A stretch of 39,939 nt of DNA, taken from assembly GCF_001647025.1 (NCBI RefSeq), contig NZ_LUKQ02000022.1, positions 1 through 39,939 of the forward strand. Direction: 5' to 3'. Source of the DNA: Endozoicomonas atrinae (GTDB lineage: Bacteria; Pseudomonadota; Gammaproteobacteria; Pseudomonadales; Endozoicomonadaceae). This document shows, piece after piece, positions 1 through 8,588 of the stretch (position 1 is its first letter; each line of letters begins with the position of its first letter). A model generated the notes under the pieces. That model did no database searches. It had not been told where the DNA came from and saw only the letters and a program-made list of their open reading frames with translations. Made by a program: the position numbers and the translations under genes.

Positions 1-212
1 ACCATTCGCACCGGAGTTAAACAGCTCAGAAAGGCTATGGGAGTGGATGCGGGAGCATGACTTATCAAACAAAGCATTTTCAGGTTATGAAAATATTGTA
101 GATTGTTGCTGTGAAGCTTGGAATAACCTTTGCAGCGAAGCTGGTCGACTGTTCAGTCTGTGCTCCCGTGATTGGGCAGTTATACAGTAGTTAGAAAATT
201 CAATTGGTATAA
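1..212 (+). mobile_element. IS630-family insertion sequence, 3' end only
   Basis: The segment holds the last 62 codons of an IS630-type transposase. Its stop codon (188-190) is followed directly by a terminal inverted repeat at 191-212, which reads outside-in as TTATACCAATTGAATTTTCT plus AA. The element runs off the left edge of the window. The same terminal repeat, with 3-4 changes in 22 positions, bounds the MITE-like elements at 13336-13557 and 19877-20057. IS630/Tc1-mariner elements normally insert at TA, which fits the TATA at this end. Confidence 0.8.
2..190 (+). CDS. IS630 family transposase, C-terminal fragment (cut by window edge)
   Basis: Frame 2 is open from the first base to TAG at 188-190 and encodes 62 residues beginning PFAPELNSSERLWEWMREHD. 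The P-x-x-P-E-L-N-x-x-E-x-x-W block is the typical IS630 motif carrying the last acidic residue of the DDE catalytic triad. The rest is the short alpha-helical tail usual after that motif. The upstream part of the gene lies outside the window, so it cannot be said whether the transposase is intact. The reading frame shows no interruption here. Its product would cut at the terminal repeat next to its own stop codon and could act in trans on the two MITE-like elements further right. Confidence 0.85.
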   Translation, partial: PFAPELNSSERLWEWMREHDLSNKAFSGYENIVDCCCEAWNNLCSEAGRLFSLCSRDWAVIQ

Positions 213-295
213 AACCCCTCACCTTTTCAGCGGTAACCTCACCTCAAAATACATCTCTAGCTCTTTTCGGGCCCTACTATATATCAGTCCCCGTA

Positions 296-1102
296 GTGCC
301 CGTTACTCCTCTCATGACTACCACCCAGCAGATTCCCACGTATTCAATAGTGGAGCCTTCAAGACAGAATTTACCCTGCCCTTTTTTAAGCGACCACCAA
401 ATAGCGCCCACTTCGGCTCAACCTCTGATTTTTAACACCACTACCTGTAACGAGACGTCCGATCAGAGCCAAGCACTGTACACACAGACTCTGCCCTGTC
501 CTGTTGATCCTGCAATTGTCGCTATCGGGCGCGTAGTCTCAGGGAAGGAGCAATATGACCTTTCTGAAGAGCAGGATAAAAGCCCTTACTTTACCCCCTT
601 CGAAGATAACCTCCCTCAACCAGCACAAATAAAGGCAACCCCCACTGTATTTAACCCCTACGCACCTGAGTTTATACCTCAACAGGGCGACTCAGCCCGG
701 GTAAACCAACCTTCGCCTTCTGCTATACACAGTAAATATGATGAATTAACAGAGCTCTCACAAAAATTGCTGGAGATATCTATGAACATGATTAGTTATT
801 GGCAGAGACCCTTAAGTGATGAAGAAAAGGTTTCCGAACAGTCCCTTCCCGGTATTCTTCTGAGAATTAATGCCATTTTGGATGAGTTACGACAACTTAG
901 TGATGACGAGGGAACAGTCAAAGGTGTTATAAAAATCCAAAATTCATACCAGAATTTATTTGCCAAGAAGGGGCAACGCTTCGAACGCTTGCTAGCGATT
1001 GCTTTACACAATGGCGTAGAACGACACAAAATTGGACAGAAAATCAGCAAGCTGGCTGAAGACACCCTTAAATTTATCCAACAGCGAAAGCATCAGAACT
1101 GA
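296..1102 (+). CDS. Uncharacterised protein with disordered N-terminus and helical C-terminus
   Basis: I do not recognise this 268 aa protein (262 aa if the ATG at 314 is used; neither start has a clear Shine-Dalgarno sequence). Residues 1-140 are rich in Pro, Gln, Thr and Ser with little hydrophobic content, so probably disordered. Residues 145-268 are rich in Leu, Glu, Lys and Gln and look like several amphipathic helices (examples: YDELTELSQKLLEI and KISKLAEDTLKFIQ). There is no signal peptide or membrane segment, so it is probably cytoplasmic or secreted by a leaderless route. It begins about 85 bases after an IS630 end and runs convergently into tldD. The long low-complexity head with a helical tail resembles effector or adaptor proteins of host-associated bacteria, but that is only a guess from composition. 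Confidence 0.6.
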   Translation: MPVTPLMTTTQQIPTYSIVEPSRQNLPCPFLSDHQIAPTSAQPLIFNTTTCNETSDQSQALYTQTLPCPVDPAIVAIGRVVSGKEQYDLSEEQDKSPYFTPFEDNLPQPAQIKATPTVFNPYAPEFIPQQGDSARVNQPSPSAIHSKYDELTELSQKLLEISMNMISYWQRPLSDEEKVSEQSLPGILLRINAILDELRQLSDDEGTVKGVIKIQNSYQNLFAKKGQRFERLLAIALHNGVERHKIGQKISKLAEDTLKFIQQRKHQN

Positions 1103-1115
1103 AGAGGAATTGACT

Positions 1116-1140
1116 AAAAAAACGACACCCTAAGGTGTCG
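1116..1140 (-). terminator. Rho-independent terminator of tldD
   Basis: A perfect 7-bp stem CGACACC/GGTGTCG with a 4-base loop (1123-1140) is preceded on the plus strand by seven A residues (1116-1122). Read on the minus strand this is a stem-loop followed by seven Us, 27 bases after the tldD stop codon. Confidence 0.85.
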
Positions 1141-1166
1141 CTGCTTGCCATCAACAGGTGGTTAGC

Positions 1167-2606
1167 TCAGGCTGTACCACCCACAGTAATTTCATCAATC
1201 TTCAACGTAGGCTGACCAACACCAACCGGGACAGACTGGCCATCTTTACCACAGACACCGACACCAGGATCCAGCTCCAGATCGTTACCGACCATGGAAA
1301 CCTTGTTCATGACATCAGGCCCGTTACCAATCAGGGTTGCTCCCTTGACTGGCACCGTCTTCTTGCCATTTTCGATCAGCCAGGCCTCACTGGTGGAGAA
1401 GACAAACTTACCGGAGGTGATATCCACCTGACCGCCACCCATATTCTCTACATAGATACCTTTCTTGACCGTGCTGATGATCTCTTCAGGGTCATGCTTG
1501 CCTGCCAGCATATAGGTATTGGTCATCCTTGGCATGGGCAGGTGAGAATAAGACTCACGACGTCCATTACCCGTCGGTGCAACACCCATTAAACGAGCGT
1601 TCAGCTTATCCTGCATGTAACCTTTGAGAATACCATTCTCAATAAGAACAGTACTTTCTGTGGGTACACCTTCATCGTCCATATTCATGGAGCCACGACG
1701 ACCACCCAGCGTTCCGTCATCAACAATGGTGCAGTGTGGCGAGGCAACCCGTTCACCAATTCGGCCCGCATAGGCGGAGGAACCTTTGCGGTTAAAGTCA
1801 CCTTCCAGTCCATGACCTACCGCTTCGTGCAGAAGAACACCGGACCAGCCAGAGCTTAATACCACCGGCATGGTGCCTGCAGGTGCTGCTACCGCTTCAA
1901 GATTCGTCATGGCCTGGCGCACTGCCTTGCGGGCATACTCAAGGCCGGTATCATTCAGCAGGAACTGAAGGTAATCACCACGGCCACCACCGCCAGCAGA
2001 ACCACGCTCAATGCGCCCATCTTTTTCAGCGATGACACTGACATTAAGGCGCACCAGCGGACGAATATCGGCTGCCAGAGTGCCATCGGATGCGGCTACC
2101 AGCACCACCTCATGAACACCGGCCAGACTCACGGTCACCTGTTTAACGCTTGGGTCGGCCTTACGGGCTTCCTGGTCCAGCTTTTTCAGAAGATCAACCT
2201 TATCTTCACTGGATAACGAGTCCAGTGGGTTGGCGGTTCCGTAGAGTGACAGTGGCTGGCTTCGCTGCCAAGCCTGAACCTGCTTCTTCTGGCCAACCCG
2301 GGCAATACTTCGGGCAGCACCGGCAGCCTGTTCCAGTGCCGGGAGAATAATCTCGTTGGAGTAGGCAAAACCGGTCTTCTCACCACTCATGGCGCGAACA
2401 CCAACACCACTGTCTACATTGAAACTGCCTTCCTTGACGATGCCATCTTCCAGCACCCAGGATTCATGGCGCATGGATTGAAAATAAAGGTCCGCAGCAT
2501 CCACGTTGTGGCCCAGAATGGCATCCAGAATTCTGCTGAGTTCGCTGTCGCCGATATTGGCCGGGGTCAGCAGTTGGTCACGGGCTGTTGTAATAATATC
2601 GGTCAT
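1167..2606 (-). CDS. tldD: Metalloprotease TldD
   Basis: TldD works with TldE/PmbA as a cytoplasmic zinc protease that degrades unfolded peptides and matures some modified peptides such as microcin B17. The protein aligns closely with E. coli TldD from memory over its full length. The zinc motif [12 protein letters not shown] (HExxxH) is present, as are the blocks [19 protein letters not shown] near the N-terminus and [20 protein letters not shown] at the C-terminus. I chose the ATG at 2606 (479 aa) because GGTGA lies about 10 bases upstream; an in-frame GTG at 2621 would add five residues but lacks a ribosome site. In many gammaproteobacteria tldD follows yhdP; here about 11 kb of other genes lie between them. 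The partner tldE is not in the window. Confidence 0.96.
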   Translation of the reverse strand: MTDIITTARDQLLTPANIGDSELSRILDAILGHNVDAADLYFQSMRHESWVLEDGIVKEGSFNVDSGVGVRAMSGEKTGFAYSNEIILPALEQAAGAARSIARVGQKKQVQAWQRSQPLSLYGTANPLDSLSSEDKVDLLKKLDQEARKADPSVKQVTVSLAGVHEVVLVAASDGTLAADIRPLVRLNVSVIAEKDGRIERGSAGGGGRGDYLQFLLNDTGLEYARKAVRQAMTNLEAVAAPAGTMPVVLSSGWSGVLLHEAVGHGLEGDFNRKGSSAYAGRIGERVASPHCTIVDDGTLGGRRGSMNMDDEGVPTESTVLIENGILKGYMQDKLNARLMGVAPTGNGRRESYSHLPMPRMTNTYMLAGKHDPEEIISTVKKGIYVENMGGGQVDITSGKFVFSTSEAWLIENGKKTVPVKGATLIGNGPDVMNKVSMVGNDLELDPGVGVCGKDGQSVPVGVGQPTLKIDEITVGGTA

Positions 2607-2730
2607 AGATTTTGTCACCACTTTTGTCAGCAGCGTGGCTTCACACTGATTTATTCTTATTGCAAGCGTACTCCCTGAGAACGGGATAACTCAAGGGAAG
2701 TTTGAAATTTCTAATTATAAATTCATAGGG

Positions 2731-3330
2731 TTAGTGTGCCCTTTCGCAGGCCCCCAGTACGGTGGTCACTACAACCTCAACTTTCTCTTCCAGCGCTCTC
2801 CCTTCTGGTACTGGCTCTCCCTTAACAACCTGCGGCCAGAACAACATTCCCTGGAAAAGACTGATGTAGATATTGGTGATCACACTGAGATCAGTCTCAT
2901 TCAACTTTCCCGCTTCCATGGCCTCTCTGAACCACTGAGTCACGGCTTTGGTGCTGTAAAGAGTATTGATGAGATTTCGCGCCATGTCAGGCTGACGGAG
3001 AAACTCCATCACAATAGTACGTGACAGCGGAATACCATAGGTTTTATAGAGGATTTCGGCTTCTTTAAAGCTGATGGATGTCAGTTGAGCATGAAGGCCG
3101 AGTTCTGGGTCAAAGGGATAGCGTACGGCCTCATACGCGGAGGTCTGAAGAATGGTCAACACGGACTCAAACAACAGCTCCTTGCTTTCAAAGTGACGAT
3201 AGAGCGTGCGCTTGGAAACCTCGGCTGACGTACAGATTCTATCCATATTGGCAGCCAGAAAACCGTATTGGATAAACTCTTCTTTCGCCGCATCGATGAT
3301 TGCCCGACGTTTTCGCTCAGAGCGTGTCAC
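2731..3330 (-). CDS. TetR/AcrR family transcriptional regulator
   Basis: A 199 aa regulator with the classic TetR N-terminal helix-turn-helix (residues 8-54: IIDAAKEEFIQYGF, then SAEVSKRTLYRHFESKELLF). The C-terminal ligand-binding region is diverged, as expected. The GTG start at 3330 is preceded by GGAGA at suitable spacing. It is transcribed divergently from the RND efflux pair starting at 3605, the usual arrangement for a local repressor of a pump that is released by a pump substrate. A candidate operator with inverted TAAACT/AGTTTA half-sites lies in the intergenic region (3495-3510). The ligand cannot be told from sequence. Confidence 0.92.
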   Translation of the reverse strand: MTRSERKRRAIIDAAKEEFIQYGFLAANMDRICTSAEVSKRTLYRHFESKELLFESVLTILQTSAYEAVRYPFDPELGLHAQLTSISFKEAEILYKTYGIPLSRTIVMEFLRQPDMARNLINTLYSTKAVTQWFREAMEAGKLNETDLSVITNIYISLFQGMLFWPQVVKGEPVPEGRALEEKVEVVVTTVLGACERAH

Positions 3331-3401
3331 AACTGTCTCTCCGTTTTTTATACCTCACCTTGCGCGCCTGCTTTTTTTGCTTTTTTAAAAAGATTTGAAC
3401 T

Positions 3402-3433
3402 CCCCTGTTCCCACGCTTTGCGTGAGAACGGGG
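3402..3433. repeat. REP-like palindrome in the tetR/RND spacer
   Basis: A near-perfect inverted repeat, left arm 3402-3416 (CCCCTGTTCCCACGC) and right arm 3420-3433 (GCGTGAGAACGGGG), with a 3-base loop, one bulged T and one mismatch. It has no T-run, so it is not a clear terminator. The core GTTCCCACGC also occurs in the hairpin after the RND gene (7793-7802), which suggests a dispersed palindromic family. Confidence 0.6.
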
Positions 3434-3466
3434 CAAATAAAGCAACACACGAAGTACACTATAGAG

Positions 3467-3495
3467 TTTACATTTTATGAACGCAAGCATAATAT
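3467..3495 (+). promoter_or_regulatory. Candidate sigma-70 promoter of the RND efflux operon
   Basis: TTTACA (3467-3472, 5/6 to the -35 consensus) is separated by 17 bases from TAATAT (3490-3495, 4/6 to the -10 consensus). The start codon of the adaptor gene lies 110 bases downstream. Confidence 0.5.
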
Positions 3496-3510
3496 AAACT
3501 CACAAGTTTA
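3495..3510. promoter_or_regulatory. Candidate TetR-family operator
   Basis: The 16-base inverted repeat TAAACT-CACA-AGTTTA begins at the last base of the candidate -10 box. The heptamer AGTTTAC occurs at 3505-3511 and again at 3465-3471, 40 bases upstream and overlapping the -35 box. Binding here by the divergently encoded TetR protein would block transcription. The assignment rests on position and symmetry only. Confidence 0.45.
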
Positions 3511-3604
3511 CTTTTAAGCTGCAAGCCTCCCAAAAAGGACTTCCAGAAATCACTCTCCTTCTACCTGATCACATCGGATCAGAACTTTTTAGAGACAGAC
3601 CAAC

Positions 3605-4720
3605 ATGTTGGCATCAATCAAAGTCACCAGACTGGCAGCTGGCATTGCCCTGACATCACTCCTTCTTGGCGGGTGCGGTAAAGAGGAAGTTGCCCAAACC
3701 AAAACGGCCATTATTCAACCTGCCCTGACAGAAGTCGTCAGCAGCAGCATCAGTGATGAACTCAGTTTTAATGGTGTGGTCCGCTCCGCTGAACGAGCCA
3801 ACCTCGCCTTTCGTATAGGAGGGCTGCTCACCGAAATCCGGGTTAAAGAAGGTGATCACGTCAAACAGGGGGACTTATTGGCCAGACTGGATGCCCGGGA
3901 TGCCAGAACAGCGCTTGAATCCGCCGAACTGGAGCTGCAGAGCACAGAGGATGACTATACCCGCGCCAAAGCAATTTTTGAGAAAAGCCGGGCTATTTCC
4001 AGAAGTGATCTGGATGCCATCAACACCCGACTCAATCTGGCCCAGAACCGCGTCGACGAAGCAAAACGACAGTTTGAGTACACTGAGCTGAGAGCCCCTT
4101 TTGATGGGATCATCGGCCGTAAACTGGTGGACAACCATATCCAGATTCAGGCCAATAATCCGGTACTGGTACTTCATGATCTGAGTGACCTGGAAGTCGT
4201 GATCAACCTTCCCCATAAGGTGATGCTTTCCGGACAGAATCAGGCGACAGCCAACGCTGAATTGTCCGCTATCCCCGGTCAGTTATTCCCACTGGTTTTT
4301 CGCACCTGGGCAACAGAAGCGGATCCGGTATCCCAGACCTACCCGGTAGTACTGGGGTTTGATGACCTTAAGGGCTTCAGAGTTCTTCCGGGCATGGCCG
4401 TGAAGGTCACCGCATCCAGTGCCCAGACTGAGGGCACCCTCTCAACCATTACCATTCCTCTGACAGCGGTGGTTCCCGATAATCAGGGCAACCAGTTTGT
4501 CTGGGTGGTTGGCAGTGACAATAAGGTGAAAAAGCGTTTTGTGAAAGTGGGAAGCCTGAACAAAAATCGCATCGTGATTAAACAACACCTGACTACGGGT
4601 GAACGGGTCATCATCGCGGGTGTCTCCAGCCTTAAAGAAGGTATGGAAGTTCGTCCCTATACCGATGGTTCTTCACAACAAGACGCTAATGGCGCTACCC
4701 AGAAAAATGCCGGAGCCTGA
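3605..4720 (+). CDS. RND efflux periplasmic adaptor (membrane fusion protein), lipoprotein
   Basis: This 371 aa protein links an inner-membrane RND pump to an outer-membrane channel. It starts with a lipoprotein signal peptide ending in the lipobox LLGGC (Cys24). The family order is visible: an N-terminal beta-barrel strand, the biotinyl-lipoyl half-motif around residues 67-100 (FRIGGLLTEIRVKEGDHVKQGDLLARLD), a helical hairpin (residues 100-160), the second lipoyl half (YTELRAPFDGIIGRKLVDN), then the beta-barrel and membrane-proximal domains. The stop codon is 3 bases before the RND start, so the two genes are co-translated. No outer-membrane factor gene is nearby; TolC from elsewhere is the likely partner. 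Confidence 0.93.
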   Translation: MLASIKVTRLAAGIALTSLLLGGCGKEEVAQTKTAIIQPALTEVVSSSISDELSFNGVVRSAERANLAFRIGGLLTEIRVKEGDHVKQGDLLARLDARDARTALESAELELQSTEDDYTRAKAIFEKSRAISRSDLDAINTRLNLAQNRVDEAKRQFEYTELRAPFDGIIGRKLVDNHIQIQANNPVLVLHDLSDLEVVINLPHKVMLSGQNQATANAELSAIPGQLFPLVFRTWATEADPVSQTYPVVLGFDDLKGFRVLPGMAVKVTASSAQTEGTLSTITIPLTAVVPDNQGNQFVWVVGSDNKVKKRFVKVGSLNKNRIVIKQHLTTGERVIIAGVSSLKEGMEVRPYTDGSSQQDANGATQKNAGA

Positions 4721-4723
4721 TGC

Positions 4724-7700
4724 ATGGATATCGCACGTTATACCATCGCAAAACGCACCAGTGTCTGGGTGATTATCGCTCTGACCCTGATCGGCGGATA
4801 TATCAGCTACCTGAAACTGGGTCGCTTTGAAGACCCGGAATTCGTGATTCGACAGGCGGTCATTAATACACCTTATTATGGCGCCACCGCTCAGGAAGTA
4901 TCCGATGAAGTCACGGACCTGATTGAAGGGGCAGTTCAGTCCCTCCAGGAACTGAAAGAAGTAAAGTCTGTTTCCAAACAGGGCATGTCTGAGGTTACCG
5001 TTGAAATCCAGCTGGAGTTTGCCAAAAGCTCTGCGGATTTACAGCAGGTTTGGGACAAACTGCGCCGGAAAATCAGCGATGTTCAACGGCAACTGCCGCC
5101 CGGTGCCGGCCCATCCATCGTTAATGATGATTTCTCGGATGTCTACGCCCTCTTCTTTGCCGTGACCGGCGAAGGATTCAGCGACCGGCAGCTGCAGGAT
5201 TATGTCGATACCCTGCGTCGCGAACTGGTACTGGTTCCGGGAGTCGCCAAAACAGCCACTCTGGCGGAGCAACAGGAAACCATTTTCGTCGAAATATCCA
5301 GTGAAGGCATGGCCAAGTATGGTCTGTCTGCAGAAAAAGTCTTTCAGGTACTGCAGAAGCAGAATCTGGTCGCAGTGGCTGGCAGTATTGAAACGGACGC
5401 CATGCGCATACCGGTGATTCCCGCCGGCAGCGTACATTCGTTTGATGATCTTAAAAACCTGCAGGTTGGCGTTGGTGAGAACAACACCGTACTCCGTCTG
5501 GGTGATATTGCCGATGTTACCCGGGGTTATCAGGAACCGGCACCCATGCTGATGCGCTATAACGGCGAACGGGCTATTGGGTTTGGTATCTCCAATGTCA
5601 CCGGTGGCAATGTGGTAGATATGGGTGATGTGGTTAAGGCACGGATTGCCGAGCTGGAAAACCAACGCCCTCTGGGGATGGAGTTGCATGTCATTTCCAT
5701 GCAATCCGATTCAGTACGTGCGTCAGTAGCCAACTTTATTGACAACCTGATTGCGGCTGTTGCCATTGTTTTTGTGGTGCTGCTGCTCTTTATGGGGGTT
5801 CGCTCCGGCATCATTATTGGTTTTGTACTGCTGCTTACCGTGGCCGGTACGCTGTGCATCATGCTGATTGAAGATATTGCCATGCAGCGCATCTCACTGG
5901 GCGCCCTGATTATCGCCCTGGGCATGCTAGTGGATAACGCCATTGTGGTTACCGACGGTATTCTGGTGCGATTGCAGCAAAATCCTCAGGAAGACCGCAG
6001 TGCACTGGCGTCAGAGATTGTAAAGTCAACCCAGTGGCCCCTGCTTGGCGGAACCGTTGTGGGCATCTGCGCCTTCAGCGCTATTGGCCTGTCACCGTCG
6101 GATATGGGCGAATACGCAGGCTCCCTGTTCTGGGTAATTCTCTACTCCATGTTACTTAGCTGGGTATTTGCAGTCACCGTCACTCCAATGCTCTGTCACG
6201 ACTTTTTAAAGGTAAAAGCCAGTAAGGCTGATCAGAAGCCTGGCCGGATGGTAACCGCTTATAAGGCACTGCTTGTATGGGTGCTGAAGCATCGTCTGGT
6301 GAGTTCAGCACTGCTAATGGGCACATTAGCGGCAGCAATCTGGGGTGTGCAGTTTGTGCCTCCCGGCTTTATGCCGGATTCACAGCGACCACAGTTTGTT
6401 GTGGACGTCTACCTGCCACAAGGCTCTGACATCAAACGTACCGAAGCGCTGGTTGCCAATATCGAGCAGGATGTCAAAGCCAAAGAGGGTATCACCAATA
6501 TCTCCAGTTTTATTGGTGGTGGCGGCCTTCGCTTTATGCTGACCTATTCACCAGAGGCCCGTAACCCAAGCTATGGTCAGCTGCTGATTGATATTGATGA
6601 TTACACCAGGATCGCGCCATTATTGAGTGAACTGCAGACAGAACTGGATGCAAAGTACCCGGATGCTTCCATTAAAGTCTGGAAGTTCATGCTGGGTCGT
6701 GGTGGCGGCAAGAAAATCGAAGCCGGTTTCAAAGGCCCGGACAGCCGGGTGTTGCGTCAACTGGCGGAGCAGGCCAAAACAATCATGCTGAATGACAGCA
6801 ATCTGATTGCCGTTCAGGACGACTGGCGTCAACAGATACCAGTCCTTCGACCGGTATATTCTGCGGAAGAGGCTCAACGCTTTGGTCTGACTACACCGGA
6901 AATCAATCAGGCCATTGCACAAACATTGACCGGACGTAATATCGGAGTGTACCGCGAAGGCGATGAACTGATTCCGATTGTGGTTCGTTCACCAGAGGCT
7001 GAACGCAACCATCAACGAGCCATCGAAAATACCGAAGTGTTCAGCTCAACGGCCCAGCGCTTTATTCCGGTGAGTCAGTTGATAGAGTCAGTTAATGTCG
7101 TTTACCAGGACGCAATCCTGCGCCGCATTGACCGAGTACCGACCATTCTGGTACAGGCGGACCCGGCACCCGGTGTCTTGACGGCGGATGCATTCAACAA
7201 TATTCGCAGCAACATCGAAGCGATTGAATTACCTCCCGGCTATGAGCTGATCTGGTATGGTGAATACAAAGCCTCAAAGGATGCTAACGAGGGACTGGTG
7301 ATTTCTGCACCCTATGGTTTTGCCGCGATGATTCTGTCGGTGATTTTTATGTTCAATGCGCTGCGTCAGCCTTTGGTCATCTGGCTGACCGCCCCACTGG
7401 CATTGGTGGGTGTCACTATCGGCCTGGTGATCTTCCAGACACCATTCGAATTTATGGCGATACTGGGCTTTTTAAGCCTGATCGGCATGATGGTGAAGAA
7501 TGCCATTGTTCTGGTGGATCAGGCGGATGTGGAGATCAGAGATGGCAAACCGGCGTATCACGCCATTATTGATGCTGCCCTCAGCCGTGCCCGCCCCGTG
7601 TTGCTGGGTGCTCTGACCACCATACTGGGTGTGGCTCCGCTGTTGATTGACCCATTCTTCAAAAGCATGGCGGTAACCATTATGTTTGGTCTGCTATTTG

Positions 7701-7774
7701 CCACCATCCTGACTCTGGTGGTTATTCCGCTGTTCTATGCCATCTTTTTCAAAGTGGACGTTAAAGCCACATAA
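4724..7774 (+). CDS. RND multidrug efflux transporter permease (AcrB/HAE1-like)
   Basis: This 1016 aa inner-membrane proton antiporter should export drugs or other amphiphiles from the periplasm with the adaptor encoded just upstream. The N-terminal transmembrane helix (VWVIIALTLIGGYISYL), two large periplasmic loops and twelve expected membrane segments are visible. In the fourth membrane segment GMLVDNAIVV keeps one proton-relay aspartate (D404), while the neighbouring position is Asn; AcrB has two adjacent Asps here. The relay lysine is present in GMMVKNAIVLVDQ (K925). Length and gene order match the TetR-adaptor-pump class. Substrate is unknown. A strong hairpin terminator follows directly. 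Confidence 0.94.
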   Translation: MDIARYTIAKRTSVWVIIALTLIGGYISYLKLGRFEDPEFVIRQAVINTPYYGATAQEVSDEVTDLIEGAVQSLQELKEVKSVSKQGMSEVTVEIQLEFAKSSADLQQVWDKLRRKISDVQRQLPPGAGPSIVNDDFSDVYALFFAVTGEGFSDRQLQDYVDTLRRELVLVPGVAKTATLAEQQETIFVEISSEGMAKYGLSAEKVFQVLQKQNLVAVAGSIETDAMRIPVIPAGSVHSFDDLKNLQVGVGENNTVLRLGDIADVTRGYQEPAPMLMRYNGERAIGFGISNVTGGNVVDMGDVVKARIAELENQRPLGMELHVISMQSDSVRASVANFIDNLIAAVAIVFVVLLLFMGVRSGIIIGFVLLLTVAGTLCIMLIEDIAMQRISLGALIIALGMLVDNAIVVTDGILVRLQQNPQEDRSALASEIVKSTQWPLLGGTVVGICAFSAIGLSPSDMGEYAGSLFWVILYSMLLSWVFAVTVTPMLCHDFLKVKASKADQKPGRMVTAYKALLVWVLKHRLVSSALLMGTLAAAIWGVQFVPPGFMPDSQRPQFVVDVYLPQGSDIKRTEALVANIEQDVKAKEGITNISSFIGGGGLRFMLTYSPEARNPSYGQLLIDIDDYTRIAPLLSELQTELDAKYPDASIKVWKFMLGRGGGKKIEAGFKGPDSRVLRQLAEQAKTIMLNDSNLIAVQDDWRQQIPVLRPVYSAEEAQRFGLTTPEINQAIAQTLTGRNIGVYREGDELIPIVVRSPEAERNHQRAIENTEVFSSTAQRFIPVSQLIESVNVVYQDAILRRIDRVPTILVQADPAPGVLTADAFNNIRSNIEAIELPPGYELIWYGEYKASKDANEGLVISAPYGFAAMILSVIFMFNALRQPLVIWLTAPLALVGVTIGLVIFQTPFEFMAILGFLSLIGMMVKNAIVLVDQADVEIRDGKPAYHAIIDAALSRARPVLLGALTTILGVAPLLIDPFFKSMAVTIMFGLLFATILTLVVIPLFYAIFFKVDVKAT

Positions 7775-7783
7775 CGCCGGATG

Positions 7784-7826
7784 AAAATATTCGTTCCCAC
7801 GCATTTCATGGGAGCGAATATTTTTT
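7784..7826 (+). terminator. Terminator of the RND efflux operon
   Basis: A 16-bp stem (7784-7799 pairing with 7809-7824, one G-U wobble) with a 9-base loop ends in a run of six Ts (7821-7826). It starts 10 bases after the RND stop codon. The flanking A-run also allows function on the other strand. Confidence 0.8.
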
Positions 7827-7919
7827 CAACAATTATCCTGTCTACCATTGTAATCTTCATCACTCTCCCTTTAGGATTCACCCTCAGTTAATAAAAAAAA
7901 GACAACTCAGGGACGTTTT

Positions 7920-8528
7920 ATGCGGTTTAACACGCTGTTGAAAGTACTGACACTTTTCGGCCTGGTGACACATGGCAACGCTCAGGCTCAATGGAATCTC
8001 GACAAAAGCCAGTCAGAACTGTATTTCACCTTTATCAAAGCAGCCCAGATTGGCACCATAGGTCATTTTGAATCTTTTGATGCCAATGTCACTGATGATG
8101 GAAAAGCAAAGCTGACCATTGACCTTGCCAGCCTGAACACCGGTATTGATAAACGGGACAACCGGCTCAGGAATATTTTTTTCGATACGTCGAAATACCC
8201 TACCGCCGATGTTGAGATCAACCTGAGCAAAGATATTTATGAACGCCTGAGTATGGGTGAAACGGAAAAGGTACGAGTTTCGGCAAAAGTTAAACTGCAT
8301 GGCAAAACCAAACGGCTCCGTGAGCTCGTCAATGTTACCCTGCTAAATGAGAAAACTGTTGAAGTCGCTACTGCCAAACCCATACTGCTGGATGTCAGTG
8401 ACTATGGACTGATGCCTGGTATTCAGAAACTGATTGATCTGGCTGGAGTGAAGAGCATTTCACAGTCGGTGCCGGTAACCTTCAGGCTGCGTTTTGACGG
8501 TACAGAAGCAAACCAGCCGCAATCATGA
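7920..8528 (+). CDS. YceI family periplasmic protein
   Basis: A 202 aa exported protein of the YceI/lipocalin-like fold, a family that binds isoprenoid chains such as polyisoprenoid quinones or lipids. A signal peptide (MRFNTLLKVLTLFGLVTHGNAQA) precedes the mature start QWNLDKSQSELYFTFIKAAQIGTIGHF. The family pattern W-x-hydrophobic-D-x-x-x-S-x-hydrophobic is seen, as is DKRDNRLRNIFFDTSKYPTA, the typical 'D-x-R-hydrophobic...F-D-x-x-x-Y-P' block. It lies after the RND operon terminator, so is likely transcribed separately, and faces the MFS gene convergently. The ligand cannot be deduced. Confidence 0.9.
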   Translation: MRFNTLLKVLTLFGLVTHGNAQAQWNLDKSQSELYFTFIKAAQIGTIGHFESFDANVTDDGKAKLTIDLASLNTGIDKRDNRLRNIFFDTSKYPTADVEINLSKDIYERLSMGETEKVRVSAKVKLHGKTKRLRELVNVTLLNEKTVEVATAKPILLDVSDYGLMPGIQKLIDLAGVKSISQSVPVTFRLRFDGTEANQPQS

Positions 8529-8535
8529 TTTCAAC

Positions 8536-8558
8536 CCCCCCATGCAAGCCGTGGGGGG
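8536..8558. terminator. Possible bidirectional terminator between yceI and MFS genes
   Basis: A 7-bp GC-only stem CCCCCCA/TGGGGGG with a 9-base loop lies between two convergent genes. There is no T-run, so intrinsic termination is uncertain. Confidence 0.35.
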
Positions 8559-8588
8559 AATACAACATATCCCCTTCCCCGCTGGGGC

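Noticed and set aside
5039-5704. 221-codon open frame on the minus strand
   Set aside because: Antisense to the RND pump gene; composition without family features.
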